Shown: positions 1 through 11,416 of the stretch, in pieces
How the letters are laid out: every line of letters begins with the position of its first letter
How positions within the stretch are numbered: position 1 is the first letter of the stretch
DNA from: Corynebacterium falsenii
GTDB lineage: Bacteria; Actinomycetota; Actinomycetes; Mycobacteriales; Mycobacteriaceae
Direction of reading: 5' to 3'
Assembly (NCBI GenBank): GCA_001054945.1
Contig: JVKJ01000005.1
Span: forward strand, 124,001 to 188,000
DNA: 64,000 bases
Translations under genes and position numbers: made by a program
The notes under the pieces: generated by a model
The model's input: the letters and a program-made list of their open reading frames with translations, nothing else
What the model was told of the DNA's origin: nothing
Databases searched by the model: none

Positions 1-1
1 T

Positions 2-1771
2 TTGCGCACCTGGGGATCCAAGACACCCGGCCACCCGGAATTCCGTCACACCGATGGGGTGGAGATCACCACCGGTCCTCTGGGGCAGGGGCTGGCCTCC
101 TCGGTGGGCATGGCAATGGCCGCGCGGCGTGAGCGGGCGCTCTACGACCCAGAGACCCCAGCTGGAGAGTCTCCGTTCGATCACTTCATTTACGTCATCG
201 CCTCCGATGGCGATATTCAGGAGGGCGTGACCTCGGAGGCCAGCTCTCTTGCTGGCACGCAGCAACTGGGTAACCTCATTGTCTTCTGGGACGACAATGG
301 CATTTCCATCGAGGATGAGACCGACATTGCGTTCACCGAAGACGTGGTCAAGCGCTACGAGGCTTATGGCTGGCAGACCCTGGAGGTCACCGGCGAGGAC
401 GTCACGGGGATCCTCGCGGCCGTGGACGAGGCGAAGAAAGACACGACCCGACCGACTTTCATCCGGCTGCGCTCTGTCATCGCCTACCCCGCACCGCACG
501 CCATGAACACCGGCGCCGCTCACGGTGCCGCCCTGGGGGCTGAGGAGATCTCCGGGATCAAGCAGGTCTTGGATTTCCCAGACGAACCCTTTGCCATCGA
601 CGAGGATGCCGTGAGCCACGCCCGTCAACTTCAGCAGCGAGGAGCGGAGGCCCAAGCGGAATGGCAGAAGTCCTTCGACGCATGGGCCCAGGCGAACCCG
701 GAGCGCAAGGCACTCTTTGATCGCCTCCGCGCCCGTCAGCTTCCGGAGGGTTGGGACGCCAACCTGCCCAGCTGGGATGCCGGAGAGGAGTTAGCCACCC
801 GCAAGGCCTCGGAGGCCACACTGCAAGCTCTGGGTGCTACGCTCCCCGAGCTATGGGGAGGTTCGGCGGACCTGGCAGGCTCGACCAATACGATTATCAA
901 GGCTGACAAATCCTTCGGTCCCACTGAGATCACCACCAGGAAGTTCACCGCGGAGCCTGGCGGACGAAACCTCCACTTTGGAATCCGCGAGCACGCCATG
1001 GGTTCCATTCTCAATGGCATCGCACTGCATGGCCCCACGCGCCCGTACGGTGCCACCTTCCTGCAGTTCAGTGACTACATGCGGCCAGCGGTGCGCTTGG
1101 CCGCTCTGATGGGCGTGGACACCTACTACGTGTGGACCCACGATTCCATCGGCTTGGGCGAGGACGGACCGACTCACCAGCCAGTGGAGCACCTCGCTGC
1201 CCTGCGGTCCATCCCAGATTTGTCCGTGATGCGCCCAGCAGATGCGAACGAGACCGCAGCTGTATGGGCCGCGGCTCTGAAATACCAAGAAGGCCCTAAG
1301 GCCCTGGTCCTCACGCGACAGAATGTCCCCGTACTCGAGGGCACGGCGGACAAGGCGCGAGACGGCGTGGTCCGTGGCGCATATGTCCTGGTGGAGGCAT
1401 CCTCCGGCACCCCGGACGTGATCCTCATCGCCACCGGTTCCGAGGTCCACTTGGCCGTGGAGGCCGCCCAGCAGTTGGAGCAGGATGGCATTGCCACGCG
1501 GGTCGTGTCCATGCCGGTGATGGAGTGGTTCTTAGAGCAGGACGCGGAGTACCGCGAATCTGTACTGCCATCCTCGGTGCGAGCCCGTGTGTCCGTAGAA
1601 GCAGGCATCGCTATGCCGTGGGCGCAGTTCACCGGCTTCCACGGTCGCAATATCTCCCTGGAACACTTCGGTGCCTCCGCAGATTACAAGACCCTGTATC
1701 AGAAGTTCGGTATCACGCCGGAAGCAGCCGTGGCGGCCGCCAAGGAATCCATCGCGGACGCCGGAAAGTAG
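2..1771 (+). CDS. tkt: Transketolase (5' truncated by window edge)
   Basis: Transketolase moves two-carbon ketol units between sugar phosphates using thiamine diphosphate and links the pentose phosphate pathway to glycolysis. The visible 589 residues begin inside the pyrimidine/TPP-binding part (the GHPE and ETTGPLGQG segments), so about 110 N-terminal residues lie outside the window and the apparent TTG start is not real. The TPP-binding GDGDIQEG segment is near visible residue 70. The central Pyr domain (FGIREHAM, then HDSIGLGEDGPTHQP) and the C-terminal domain are intact up to a TAG stop. It is followed after 10 bases by tal, consistent with one transcription unit with the pentose phosphate genes. 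Confidence 0.97.
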   Translation: MRTWGSKTPGHPEFRHTDGVEITTGPLGQGLASSVGMAMAARRERALYDPETPAGESPFDHFIYVIASDGDIQEGVTSEASSLAGTQQLGNLIVFWDDNGISIEDETDIAFTEDVVKRYEAYGWQTLEVTGEDVTGILAAVDEAKKDTTRPTFIRLRSVIAYPAPHAMNTGAAHGAALGAEEISGIKQVLDFPDEPFAIDEDAVSHARQLQQRGAEAQAEWQKSFDAWAQANPERKALFDRLRARQLPEGWDANLPSWDAGEELATRKASEATLQALGATLPELWGGSADLAGSTNTIIKADKSFGPTEITTRKFTAEPGGRNLHFGIREHAMGSILNGIALHGPTRPYGATFLQFSDYMRPAVRLAALMGVDTYYVWTHDSIGLGEDGPTHQPVEHLAALRSIPDLSVMRPADANETAAVWAAALKYQEGPKALVLTRQNVPVLEGTADKARDGVVRGAYVLVEASSGTPDVILIATGSEVHLAVEAAQQLEQDGIATRVVSMPVMEWFLEQDAEYRESVLPSSVRARVSVEAGIAMPWAQFTGFHGRNISLEHFGASADYKTLYQKFGITPEAAVAAAKESIADAGK

Positions 1772-1781
1772 GTGAGACGTC

Positions 1782-2897
1782 ATGAGCGCCCCTTCCCCCA
1801 TCGCGAAACTGAGTGATCTGGGTACATCAGTCTGGCTGGACGATCTATCCCGAGAGCGCCTAACTAGTGGCAACCTCAAGGAGGTCATCGAGAATAAGGG
1901 CATCGTTGGGGTCACGACGAACCCGGCGATCTTCGCCAAAGCCATGACCGCCGGTACCTCCTACGATGAGCAAATCGGAGCCCTCGCGGGCGATCGCACC
2001 CCCGCGGATTCCGCCGTGTTCGCCATGGCGTCCGATGACGTGCGCCTCGCCTGCGACCAATTCCACGGCATCTTCGAGCAGACCGGTGGGCTCGATGGTC
2101 GAGTCTCCCTCGAGGTGGATCCTCGACTCGCCCACGACGTGGACGCCACCGTTGAGCAGGCTAAAGTCCTGGCGGAGACTGTGGGCCGGAACAATCTCAT
2201 GATCAAGATCCCGGCGACGGAGGAATGCCTCCCCGCCATCACAGCTGTGCTGGCCGAAGGTGTAAGCGTTAATGTCACCCTCATCTTCTCGGTGACTCGC
2301 TACAACCAAGTGATGGATGCTTTTATCGCAGGCATTAAGCAGGCGCAGGAGAATGGGAAGGACATTTCCACTATCCACTCTGTGGCCAGCTTCTTCATCT
2401 CCCGCGTGGACACGGAAATTGATAAGCGCCTTGATGCCATCGGCGGTCACGACGATCTGAAAGGCAAAGCTGCGCTCGCTAACGGCTACCTGGCTTATGA
2501 AGCTTTCCGTACACACTTGTTGGAAAACCCCCAGTGGCAGGAACTTCATCGGGCCGGTGGAAACGTGCAGCGGCTACTGTGGGCCTCCACGTCGGTGAAG
2601 AATCCGGACTACCCCGATACTATGTACGTCACCGAACTGGCAGGGCCGCTCACCGTGAACACAATGCCGGAAGAGACCCTCGATGCGGTGATCGATCACG
2701 GTGCGGTGAACGGTGATACGCTCACCGGCCGAGCTGATGACGCTCGCGCAGTCTTCCAGCAGCTGTCTGAGTCTGGCGTCGACCTCGGCGACGTGTGGCA
2801 GGTGCTGGAGCGGGAGGGCGTCGAGAAGTTCGTGGCCTCCTGGGATGAACTCCTGCAAGCCCTCCAGGGGCAATTAGACGCCTTCGGGGCCGAATAG
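1782..2897 (+). CDS. tal: Transaldolase
   Basis: Transaldolase transfers a dihydroxyacetone unit between sedoheptulose 7-phosphate and glyceraldehyde 3-phosphate in the non-oxidative pentose phosphate pathway. The 371-residue length fits the long actinobacterial (TalB-subfamily 2) type. The N-terminal GTSVWLDDLSRER and GVTTNPAIFAKAM segments are family signatures. The Schiff-base lysine is K142 in the MIKIPAT motif. The ATG start lies 10 bases behind the tkt stop, with GGTGAGA just upstream as a possible ribosome site. It belongs to the tkt-tal-zwf-opcA-pgl cluster that is conserved in corynebacteria. Confidence 0.97.
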   Translation: MSAPSPIAKLSDLGTSVWLDDLSRERLTSGNLKEVIENKGIVGVTTNPAIFAKAMTAGTSYDEQIGALAGDRTPADSAVFAMASDDVRLACDQFHGIFEQTGGLDGRVSLEVDPRLAHDVDATVEQAKVLAETVGRNNLMIKIPATEECLPAITAVLAEGVSVNVTLIFSVTRYNQVMDAFIAGIKQAQENGKDISTIHSVASFFISRVDTEIDKRLDAIGGHDDLKGKAALANGYLAYEAFRTHLLENPQWQELHRAGGNVQRLLWASTSVKNPDYPDTMYVTELAGPLTVNTMPEETLDAVIDHGAVNGDTLTGRADDARAVFQQLSESGVDLGDVWQVLEREGVEKFVASWDELLQALQGQLDAFGAE

Positions 2898-2918
2898 ACC
2901 CCGTCAGCTGTGACGACC

Positions 2919-2940
2919 CGAGGCTGTAATATCAGCCTCG
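2919..2940 (+). promoter_or_regulatory. Intercistronic hairpin between tal and zwf
   Basis: Two perfect 8-base arms (CGAGGCTG and CAGCCTCG) enclose a 6-base AT-rich loop, 21 bases after the tal stop and 31 bases before the zwf start. No T-run follows on the plus strand, so it does not look like a simple rho-independent terminator. A weak terminator, attenuator or mRNA-processing/stability element within the operon are all possible. The structure is seen directly; its role is inferred. Confidence 0.5.
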
Positions 2941-2970
2941 CCCAACGCCCCTCGTGAAAGGTATTGCCTG

Positions 2971-4533
2971 TTGCCCTCTCCCGCGAAACAGCCCTCCGAA
3001 TGGACTAACCCTCTCCGCGATACCGAGGATAAGCGTCTTCCCCGGATTGCCGGGCCATGCGGCCTGGTGATCTTTGGAGTGACGGGAGACTTGGCTCGCA
3101 AGAAGCTCCTTCCCGCCGTGTACGACCTGGCTAACCGGGGCCTGCTTCCACCGAGCTTCAGCCTCATCGGCTACGGGCGGCGTGAGTGGACCAAGGAAGA
3201 GTTCGAAGCTCAGGTTCTGAGCGCGGTTAAGGACAAGGCTCGCACCCCGTGGCGGGACTCAGTGTGGGAGCGACTTGCGGAGGGTATCCACTTCGTCAAG
3301 GGAAATTTCACTGATGACGCCGCCTTTGACAATTTGGTGGCAAAGACCAGAGAGCTGGACGCGCTGCGAGGCACGGCTGGCAACTGGGCTTACTACCTTT
3401 CCGTGCCCCCAGATCACTTCCCCTCGGTGTGTCATCAGCTCGAACGAAGCGGGCTCGCGTCTGGGGTGGATGAAAACGGGAACGTGACCGGCTGGAGACG
3501 CGTGGTTATTGAAAAGCCCTTCGGCCACGACGAAGAATCCGCGAAACAATTGAACGCCATCGTCAACAGTGTGTTTCCTGAATCCTCCGTCTTCCGCATC
3601 GACCACTACCTGGGCAAAGAAACGGTGCAGAACATTCTGGCGCTGCGCTTCGCCAACCAGCTCTTTGACCCCTTGTTCAACTCCCATTACGTCGACCACG
3701 TGCAGATCACGATGGCGGAGGACATTGGGTTGGGCGGACGCGCTGGCTATTACGACGGCATCGGGGCGGCTCGTGACGTGATCCAAAATCACCTGCTGCA
3801 ATTGCTGGCATTGGTGGCCATGGAAGAGCCCATCACCTTTCGCCCAGCGGAACTACAGGCGGAAAAGATCAAGGTGCTCCGTGCAACGCAGCCTGTGGGG
3901 AACTTCGCTCAAACGACAGCTCGTGGGCAATACACCTCTGGGTGGCAGGGCAGCGAGCCCGTTAAAGGGCTGCGTCAAGAAGAGGGCTTCGACGCGGAAT
4001 CGACGACCGAGACCTACGCGGCCGCGACCTTTGAGATCAATTCCCGGCGGTGGGCGGGCGTGCCGTTCTACCTCCGCACCGGCAAGCGGCTGGGGCGGCG
4101 CGTGACTGAGATCGCGTTGGTGTTTAAGGAAGCTCCTCATCTGCCCTTTGCCGCTGGGCACACTGCTGCTCAGGGCAATAACATGCTGGTCATCCGTGTG
4201 CAGCCCGAGCAGGGAATGCTGGTGCGTTTCGGCTCCAAGGTGCCTGGCTCGGCCATGGAGGTGCGCGACGTGAACATGGACTTCAGCTATTCCGAGGCCT
4301 TTACCGAGGAATCGCCCGAGGCATACGAGCGCCTGATCTTGGACGCCCTGCTTGATGAGGCAAGCCTCTTCCCCACCAACGAAGAGGTCGAATTGTCCTG
4401 GCGAATCCTGGACCCGATCTTGGATTACTGGGCCACGCATGGGCGCCCCGAGGACTATCCCGCAGGTACATGGGGGCCCGAAGGGGCGGATGCGATGTTG
4501 GCACGTACGGGGCGAACATGGCGGCGTCCCTAA
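2971..4533 (+). CDS. zwf: Glucose-6-phosphate 1-dehydrogenase
   Basis: This enzyme oxidises glucose 6-phosphate to 6-phosphogluconolactone and makes NADPH. It has 520 residues. The nucleotide-binding GxTGDLA motif (IFGVTGDLARKK) lies near residues 32-44, and the active-site signature RIDHYLGKE is at 209-217 with catalytic H212 and K216. The start is TTG, chosen because GAAAGG sits about nine bases upstream and an in-frame ATG is lacking there. In corynebacteria the active enzyme is a complex with OpcA, encoded next. The TTG start may limit its translation; that is inference. Confidence 0.97.
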   Translation: MPSPAKQPSEWTNPLRDTEDKRLPRIAGPCGLVIFGVTGDLARKKLLPAVYDLANRGLLPPSFSLIGYGRREWTKEEFEAQVLSAVKDKARTPWRDSVWERLAEGIHFVKGNFTDDAAFDNLVAKTRELDALRGTAGNWAYYLSVPPDHFPSVCHQLERSGLASGVDENGNVTGWRRVVIEKPFGHDEESAKQLNAIVNSVFPESSVFRIDHYLGKETVQNILALRFANQLFDPLFNSHYVDHVQITMAEDIGLGGRAGYYDGIGAARDVIQNHLLQLLALVAMEEPITFRPAELQAEKIKVLRATQPVGNFAQTTARGQYTSGWQGSEPVKGLRQEEGFDAESTTETYAAATFEINSRRWAGVPFYLRTGKRLGRRVTEIALVFKEAPHLPFAAGHTAAQGNNMLVIRVQPEQGMLVRFGSKVPGSAMEVRDVNMDFSYSEAFTEESPEAYERLILDALLDEASLFPTNEEVELSWRILDPILDYWATHGRPEDYPAGTWGPEGADAMLARTGRTWRRP

Positions 4534-4633
4534 AAAGCGTGATCGGGGACGAAGACTCCCCACGGGTAGTGCTCACAGTGACCACCCCTAGGACCATTCC
4601 CGAGCTCCACAGTGACGAGAGGCAGACGAGCCA

Positions 4634-5656
4634 ATGATCATCGACCTTCCAGATAGCAGCACCCACAGCGTGACCACGAGGCTTAAAACTCTGCGCGAAG
4701 AGCGCGGCGAGGTATCCACCGGGCGAGTGCTGACCTTCTTGGTGGTGACCTATAGCGACGATGACCTGGAAGCGATCCTGGAATCAATTCACGAGGCCTC
4801 CCGGGAGCACCCAGCGCGCGTGATTGTCCTCATTGGACACGAGGAATCGACCGAGGCGGAGGCGCGCCTGGACGCCCAGTTGCGCCTGGGCGGTAATGCG
4901 GGAGCCTCCGAAGTCATCGTGCTGCACTTGCATGGTGACCTGACACGGCATCGGGCGAATGTGGTGACTCCGTTGCTGCTCCCTGATACGCCTGTCGTGG
5001 CGTGGTGGCCCTCCCGTGCGCCGCGCAATCCATCGTCAGATTCCATTGGGGCGCTGGCCTCGCGGCGCATCATCGATTCTTTCTCTGAAGAGGATCCGGA
5101 GGCGATCTACCGTCGGCGCATGACGTACTCCCCCGGGGATTCGGACCTGGTTTGGTCCCGGCTTACCTTGTGGCGCGGCTTGTTGGCTTCCACCTTGGAC
5201 CAGCCTCCGTATGAGCCTGTGCTGTCCGCGGAGGTCTACGGACCTGCTCAGGACCCGGCGGTGGACATCGCTGCCGGTTGGTTTGCCGATCGCCTGGACG
5301 TGCCGGTGACGCGACGGTCCGATGGCAGCCCGCGATTGCCCCTGGACGAGGATGGCCAGCCGGTCGTGCCGATCATGAAGGCGGTGCTGCACCGGCAGCG
5401 GGATGACGTGACAGTGGAGGTTGTGGATAGTTCGACCGTCCGCTTTGTCGTCGGTGATAAGGAGTCGCGGGTCACCCTGAGTCGCCGCTCGACCGGTGAT
5501 TGCCTGGCGGAGGAGCTGCGGCACCTGGATCCAGACAATGCCTTTGGCAGCGCATTGCGCGGGCTATTTCGCGTAAGCCGGCCCGATCGCGTGCGACGGG
5601 AACATAATCACGATCACCACAGCGTCTCTGGAGTGGAACAGGAGTCCATGCGATGA
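4634..5656 (+). CDS. opcA: OpcA, glucose-6-phosphate dehydrogenase assembly protein
   Basis: OpcA is an actinobacterial and cyanobacterial partner protein needed for assembly or activity of glucose-6-phosphate dehydrogenase. The 340-residue product starts MIIDLPDSSTHS and carries the conserved EASREHPARVIV and VVTPLLLPDTPVVAWWP segments that I recognise from corynebacterial OpcA. There is no catalytic motif, which fits a structural role. A 100-base gap follows zwf. The TGA stop overlaps the pgl ATG by four bases (ATGA), so translation of the two is probably coupled. Its position directly after zwf supports the assignment. Confidence 0.96.
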   Translation: MIIDLPDSSTHSVTTRLKTLREERGEVSTGRVLTFLVVTYSDDDLEAILESIHEASREHPARVIVLIGHEESTEAEARLDAQLRLGGNAGASEVIVLHLHGDLTRHRANVVTPLLLPDTPVVAWWPSRAPRNPSSDSIGALASRRIIDSFSEEDPEAIYRRRMTYSPGDSDLVWSRLTLWRGLLASTLDQPPYEPVLSAEVYGPAQDPAVDIAAGWFADRLDVPVTRRSDGSPRLPLDEDGQPVVPIMKAVLHRQRDDVTVEVVDSSTVRFVVGDKESRVTLSRRSTGDCLAEELRHLDPDNAFGSALRGLFRVSRPDRVRREHNHDHHSVSGVEQESMR

Positions 5657-6462
5657 ATTCTGCACAACCCAACTCCGACGTGGACCTGCGGCGCTGTGAG
5701 AACCAGCCCGACCTTGCAGCCCGCGCTGCTCGAGCTCTCGTTGCACTTGTTGCGGAGCTTCAGACGTCCGGGGACACGGTCAGCGATGACGGTTACGTCA
5801 GATTGGTTCTGACGGGCGGAGGTGCGGGCATTGCGCTTCTTCGCGAACTGGCTCAGCTGGACCACGCTGCCACGATGGCCGCCGAAGACTTCCCCGTGGC
5901 TCACCGTATCGATTGGACTCGAGTGCACGTTTTCTTCGGCGATGAGCGCTTTGTCCCCAGCGGCCACCCGGAACGCAATGACGGTCAAGCATTCGAGGCT
6001 CTGCTCAACCACGTGGATATTCCAGAAGAAAACCTTCACCGCTACCCCACGCCACGGGACGGTGAGGATCCGAAAGGACCCCAGCTGGATGCGGCTGCGG
6101 ACGAATATGCCCGCGTGATCGACACTGTCGCGCCGCAGGGTTTCGACGTTCACCTCCTGGGCATGGGGCCGGAGGGGCATATCAATTCGCTGTTCCCACA
6201 TACTCCTGAACTGCAAGACAATCAGCATCAGGTCGTGCCAGTCCGCGACTGCCCCAAACCTCCACCCGAGCGAATTAGCCTAACCTTACCGGCGATCAAC
6301 TCTGCCTCCCATGTGTGGCTACTCGTCTCCGGAGCTGCAAAGAAGCAGGCTGCCGGGGAGGTTCTTCGCCGAGGAGACTGCGCCCAGTGGCCCGCTGCTG
6401 GGGTTCGGGGGACGCAGTCCACCGTCTTGTGGGTGGATCGAGAGTCCGATCCATCCGTCTAG
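5653..6462 (+). CDS. pgl: 6-phosphogluconolactonase
   Basis: 6-Phosphogluconolactonase (also called DevB) hydrolyses the lactone made by Zwf. The 269-residue product has the SugarNAG-phosphate isomerase-like fold signatures: LTGGGAGIALLRELA near residues 55-70, the VHVFFGDERFVP motif near residue 96, and GFDVHLLGMGPEGHINSLFP near residue 165. The start overlaps the opcA stop. It is the last gene of the plus-strand pentose phosphate cluster and runs toward secG on the other strand, with a hairpin terminator between the two. Confidence 0.96.
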   Translation: MNSAQPNSDVDLRRCENQPDLAARAARALVALVAELQTSGDTVSDDGYVRLVLTGGGAGIALLRELAQLDHAATMAAEDFPVAHRIDWTRVHVFFGDERFVPSGHPERNDGQAFEALLNHVDIPEENLHRYPTPRDGEDPKGPQLDAAADEYARVIDTVAPQGFDVHLLGMGPEGHINSLFPHTPELQDNQHQVVPVRDCPKPPPERISLTLPAINSASHVWLLVSGAAKKQAAGEVLRRGDCAQWPAAGVRGTQSTVLWVDRESDPSV

Positions 6463-6535
6463 TCTCCCGCCGTCTCACCGTTTGCGGTGATTGTTCAGGA
6501 TTCTCGCCTCACGCCATGTAAGAGGGTCAGACAAA

Positions 6536-6574
6536 CCCCCGGTGTCTTCCACCCAAAAGGAGGAACACCGGGGG
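6536..6574. terminator. Bidirectional terminator between pgl and secG
   Basis: A 10-base perfect inverted repeat (CCCCCGGTGT and ACACCGGGGG) with a 19-base loop lies 73 bases after the pgl stop and 26 bases after the secG stop. The two genes converge here. The T-runs are weak, but the GC-rich stem and its position suggest it ends both transcripts. Confidence 0.65.
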
Positions 6575-6600
6575 CTTGAATGCCTCAGAGACCAGGCGGA

Positions 6601-6840
6601 TTACCCGAGGTTGAAGTTCAGAACCAGGTTCAGGGCCAACAGCGCTGCCAGCCACAGCACACCGGTAATGACCGTCAGACGGTCAAGGTTCTTCTCGGCG
6701 ACCGTGGAACCCGAAAGGTTGGACTGCATGCCGCCGCCAAAGAGGCTGGACAGGCCACCGCCCTTGCCCTTGTGCAGCAGGACTGACAGGCCCATCAAAA
6801 GACTGGTGATGACCAGAACGATCTGCAGTGCGAGGATCAA
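6601..6840 (-). CDS. secG: Preprotein translocase subunit SecG
   Basis: SecG is the small auxiliary membrane subunit of the SecYEG export channel. The 79-residue product has two hydrophobic helices (about residues 3-22 and 52-75) flanking the conserved loop HKGKGGGLSSLFGGG. The start is TTG, with AAAGGTAGG immediately upstream, and no ATG is available in a suitable position. In C. glutamicum, secG sits between pgl and the tpi-pgk-gap group with ppc in between. Here tpiA is the direct upstream neighbour and ppc is missing. A plausible promoter lies in the gap. Confidence 0.95.
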   Translation of the reverse strand: MILALQIVLVITSLLMGLSVLLHKGKGGGLSSLFGGGMQSNLSGSTVAEKNLDRLTVITGVLWLAALLALNLVLNFNLG

Positions 6841-6884
6841 GATCCTACCTTTGCTCTCGGAAAAATATACTTGCGGGGTTTAAC

Positions 6885-6915
6885 AGCATAAATCTACCTG
6901 CTCCCCGGGGGTCAA
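6885..6915 (-). promoter_or_regulatory. Candidate secG promoter
   Basis: On the minus strand, TTGACC (6915-6910) and TATGCT (6890-6885) resemble -35 and -10 elements with a slightly long 19-base spacer, about 45 bases before the secG start. This supports secG being transcribed separately from tpiA. The call rests on motif similarity only. Confidence 0.4.
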
Positions 6916-6936
6916 TTCAATTCTGAAACGCTGGGC

Positions 6937-6961
6937 CGGCACAACCGTGGAGCCTGTGCCG
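6937..6961 (-). terminator. Hairpin downstream of tpiA
   Basis: A 7-base inverted repeat (CGGCACA and TGTGCCG) with an 11-base loop starts eight bases beyond the tpiA stop on the minus strand, followed by a T-containing stretch (GCGTTTC). It is a plausible terminator or 3'-end stabiliser for the gap-pgk-tpiA transcript. Confidence 0.5.
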
Positions 6962-6968
6962 CGGATTG

Positions 6969-7751
6969 CTACTGAGATGCTTTGGCAGCAGCTGCGGCCA
7001 GACGGGCGAATTCCTCACCGTCCAGGGAGGCACCACCCACCAATCCCCCATCCACATCCGGCTGGGAGATCAGCTCTGCAATGGAATCGGTCTTGACCGA
7101 ACCACCGTAGAGAATTCGGGTTTGAGCACTCGTGTCCTCGTCAGTGAGTTCCGTCCACAGCTGGCGGATCGCCTGGCAAACTTCCTGTGCGTCCTGCGCT
7201 GACGCAACCTTTCCGGTACCGATGGCCCACACGGGTTCGTACGCCACCACTACTCGTTTGAGCTCCTCTGGCGTCAGATCGGCGACGGACTCACGCAGCT
7301 GTTTCACCACGAAGCCCACGTGGTCTCCAGCTTCCCGGACATCCAGTGGCTCGCCGACGCAGACGATTGGGGTCATTCCCGCGCCCAGAGCAGCTTTGGC
7401 CTTCTTTGCCACCAACTCGCTGGATTCGTCGTGGTATTGGCGGCGCTCGCTGTGCCCGACAACCACCCAGGAGCAGCCCAGTTTCGCCAGCATCGCGGCG
7501 CTGACCTCACCAGTGTACGCACCGGACTCGTGCTGTGAGACGTCCTGAGCGCCATAGCTCAGCTGCAGCCTATCCCCCTCCACCAGGTTCTGAACGCTTC
7601 GAATATCGGTGAACGGAGGAATCACTGCAACATCAACTACCTCGAAGTAGTCCTTCGGCAGCTTGAAAGCGAACTTCTGGACGACCTGAATGGCCTCCAG
7701 GTGGTTGAGGTTCATCTTCCAATTTCCGGCGATCAACGGCGTGCGGGCCAT
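6969..7751 (-). CDS. tpiA: Triosephosphate isomerase
   Basis: This enzyme interconverts dihydroxyacetone phosphate and glyceraldehyde 3-phosphate. The 260-residue TIM barrel carries its catalytic set: K12 in GNWKMN, H100 in GHSERR and E172 in [11 protein letters not shown]. The C-terminal phosphate-binding segments YGGSVK and GGLVGGASL are also present. The ATG start has an AAAGGAAAG-type ribosome site upstream. It follows pgk after 88 bases in the order gap-pgk-tpiA. Confidence 0.98.
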   Translation of the reverse strand: MARTPLIAGNWKMNLNHLEAIQVVQKFAFKLPKDYFEVVDVAVIPPFTDIRSVQNLVEGDRLQLSYGAQDVSQHESGAYTGEVSAAMLAKLGCSWVVVGHSERRQYHDESSELVAKKAKAALGAGMTPIVCVGEPLDVREAGDHVGFVVKQLRESVADLTPEELKRVVVAYEPVWAIGTGKVASAQDAQEVCQAIRQLWTELTDEDTSAQTRILYGGSVKTDSIAELISQPDVDGGLVGGASLDGEEFARLAAAAAKASQ

Positions 7752-7840
7752 GGCTCACTTTCCTTTATCAAATTGGGGAGGAGTTGAGGGAAAAACTTGG
7801 GTGTCACGAAGTGACCTGAATTGTGGATGGGGGCGGAGCG

Positions 7841-9052
7841 CTACTGCTCCAGGACATTAACTCCAGGCAGTTCCTTGCCCTCCAAGAATTCCAAGGACGC
7901 ACCGCCGCCGGTGGAGATGTGGCTGAATCCGTCCTCATCCAAACCGAGGGCACGGACCGCTGCGGCCGAGTCTCCACCGCCTACGACGGAGAACGTTCCA
8001 TTACCGGTGGCGTCCACAATGGCCTGCGCGACCCCGTGCGTCCCTTCCGCGAACGCCGGGAACTCGAACACGCCCATGGGACCATTCCAGAAGATGGTCT
8101 TGGACTGGGAAAGCTTCTTGCTAAAGGCTGTGACGGAATCTGGACCAATGTCCAACCCCATCCATCCCTCAGGGATCTCGGTAAGGGACACGGTGCGATG
8201 ATCGGCATCCCTATCGAACTTCTCGGCGACCACGACGTCCGTGGGCAGGACGAGGACATCGCCGAAGCGGTCCAGCAGGTCCTTGCAGGTATCGATCATG
8301 TCTTCCTGCAGCAAGGAGGCTCCCACCTCCTGGCCCTGGGCCTTGAGGAAAGTGAAGCACATCCCGCCGCCGATGATGAGGTTGTCGACCTTGGGTGCGA
8401 GTGCCTCGATGACGCCCAGCTTGTCGGAGACCTTTGATCCGCCCAGGACGACCGTGTATGGCTTTTGAGCGTCGCCTGAGACCTTCCGCAGGACATTCAG
8501 CTCCGCTTCCACCAAGCCACCGGCGTAGTGTGGAAGTTTCTTCGCTACGTCATAGACGGAGGCCTGCGCGCGGTGAACGACACCAAAACCGTCTGAGACG
8601 AAGGCGCCGTTATCGCCCGTCAGAGCGGCGAGTTCGGAAGCGAAGGCCTCGCGTTCGCTATCGTCCTTACTGGTTTCACGAGGGTCAAAGCGAACGTTTT
8701 CCAGGAGCACAATATCGCCATCGTCCAACCCGTTGGCTCGTTCGTGGGCATCCTCGCCGGTGACGTCCGCAGCGAGGGGCACGAACTGGTCGAGTCGCTC
8801 GGAGAGAGCCTCCGCCACCGGTGCCAGCGACAGCTCCTTCTTCACCTCGCCCTTGGGGCGTCCCAGGTGAGCGGTGACGATGACACGAGCGCCTGCATCG
8901 AGCAGCGCGTGCAGGGTGGGAATGGACGCCTCGATTCGGCCGGGATCAGTGATCTCGCCATCCGAGAGTGGCACGTTGAGATCGGACCGGACGAGTACGT
9001 GGCGGCCTTCTACACCTTCGTTGACGAGATCCTGAACAGTTTTGACAGCCAT
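7841..9052 (-). CDS. pgk: Phosphoglycerate kinase
   Basis: This kinase makes ATP from 1,3-bisphosphoglycerate in glycolysis. From the chosen ATG ([10 protein letters not shown]) the product is 403 residues, the usual length. The open frame extends 64 codons further upstream, but that part has no resemblance to the family, while an AGGGAAGGA ribosome site lies just before this ATG. Signatures are RSDLNVPL near residue 20, the substrate-arginine segment TAHLGRPKG near residue 60, the hinge, and the nucleotide-binding GGGDSAAA near residue 370. It lies between gap and tpiA. Confidence 0.97.
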   Translation of the reverse strand: MAVKTVQDLVNEGVEGRHVLVRSDLNVPLSDGEITDPGRIEASIPTLHALLDAGARVIVTAHLGRPKGEVKKELSLAPVAEALSERLDQFVPLAADVTGEDAHERANGLDDGDIVLLENVRFDPRETSKDDSEREAFASELAALTGDNGAFVSDGFGVVHRAQASVYDVAKKLPHYAGGLVEAELNVLRKVSGDAQKPYTVVLGGSKVSDKLGVIEALAPKVDNLIIGGGMCFTFLKAQGQEVGASLLQEDMIDTCKDLLDRFGDVLVLPTDVVVAEKFDRDADHRTVSLTEIPEGWMGLDIGPDSVTAFSKKLSQSKTIFWNGPMGVFEFPAFAEGTHGVAQAIVDATGNGTFSVVGGGDSAAAVRALGLDEDGFSHISTGGGASLEFLEGKELPGVNVLEQ

Positions 9053-9139
9053 GACGATGAATCCTTCCCTGGCAGGCGCTTGCGATGGAGCGAAATCAAC
9101 TCGACGGTTATCGAGGTCAATTACTGAGAATACAAGGGT

Positions 9140-9174
9140 GCCCCGCCGTACCGAGGGAACGGTATCGGCGGGGC
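9140..9174 (-). terminator. Hairpin between gap and pgk
   Basis: A long GC-rich inverted repeat (GCCCCGCCG plus TACC against GGTA plus CGGCGGGGC, one bulged base, 7-base loop) lies 12 bases after the gap stop. On the minus strand it is followed by a T-rich stretch (CCCTTGTATTCTC). It could terminate part of the gap transcripts and so lower pgk-tpiA expression relative to gap. Function is inferred. Confidence 0.6.
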
Positions 9175-9186
9175 GGAGATTGGAGT

Positions 9187-11344
<2,158 letters not shown>

Positions 11345-11416
11345 GGTTTAAACTTCCTTGGGATTGTGGGCAACAGGGGCTAAAGCTAAAACAGACAACG
11401 TTCGTACCCGAACAGT

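Noticed and set aside
6271..6289. DtxR-box-like sequence (TTAGCCTAACCTTA core)
   Set aside because: It lies inside the pgl coding region, only one half matches the consensus well, and no iron-related gene is near.
7803..7815. GTCAC-gaa-GTGAC repeat between pgk and tpiA
   Set aside because: Five-base arms with a three-base loop are short enough to occur by chance, and no regulator motif fits.
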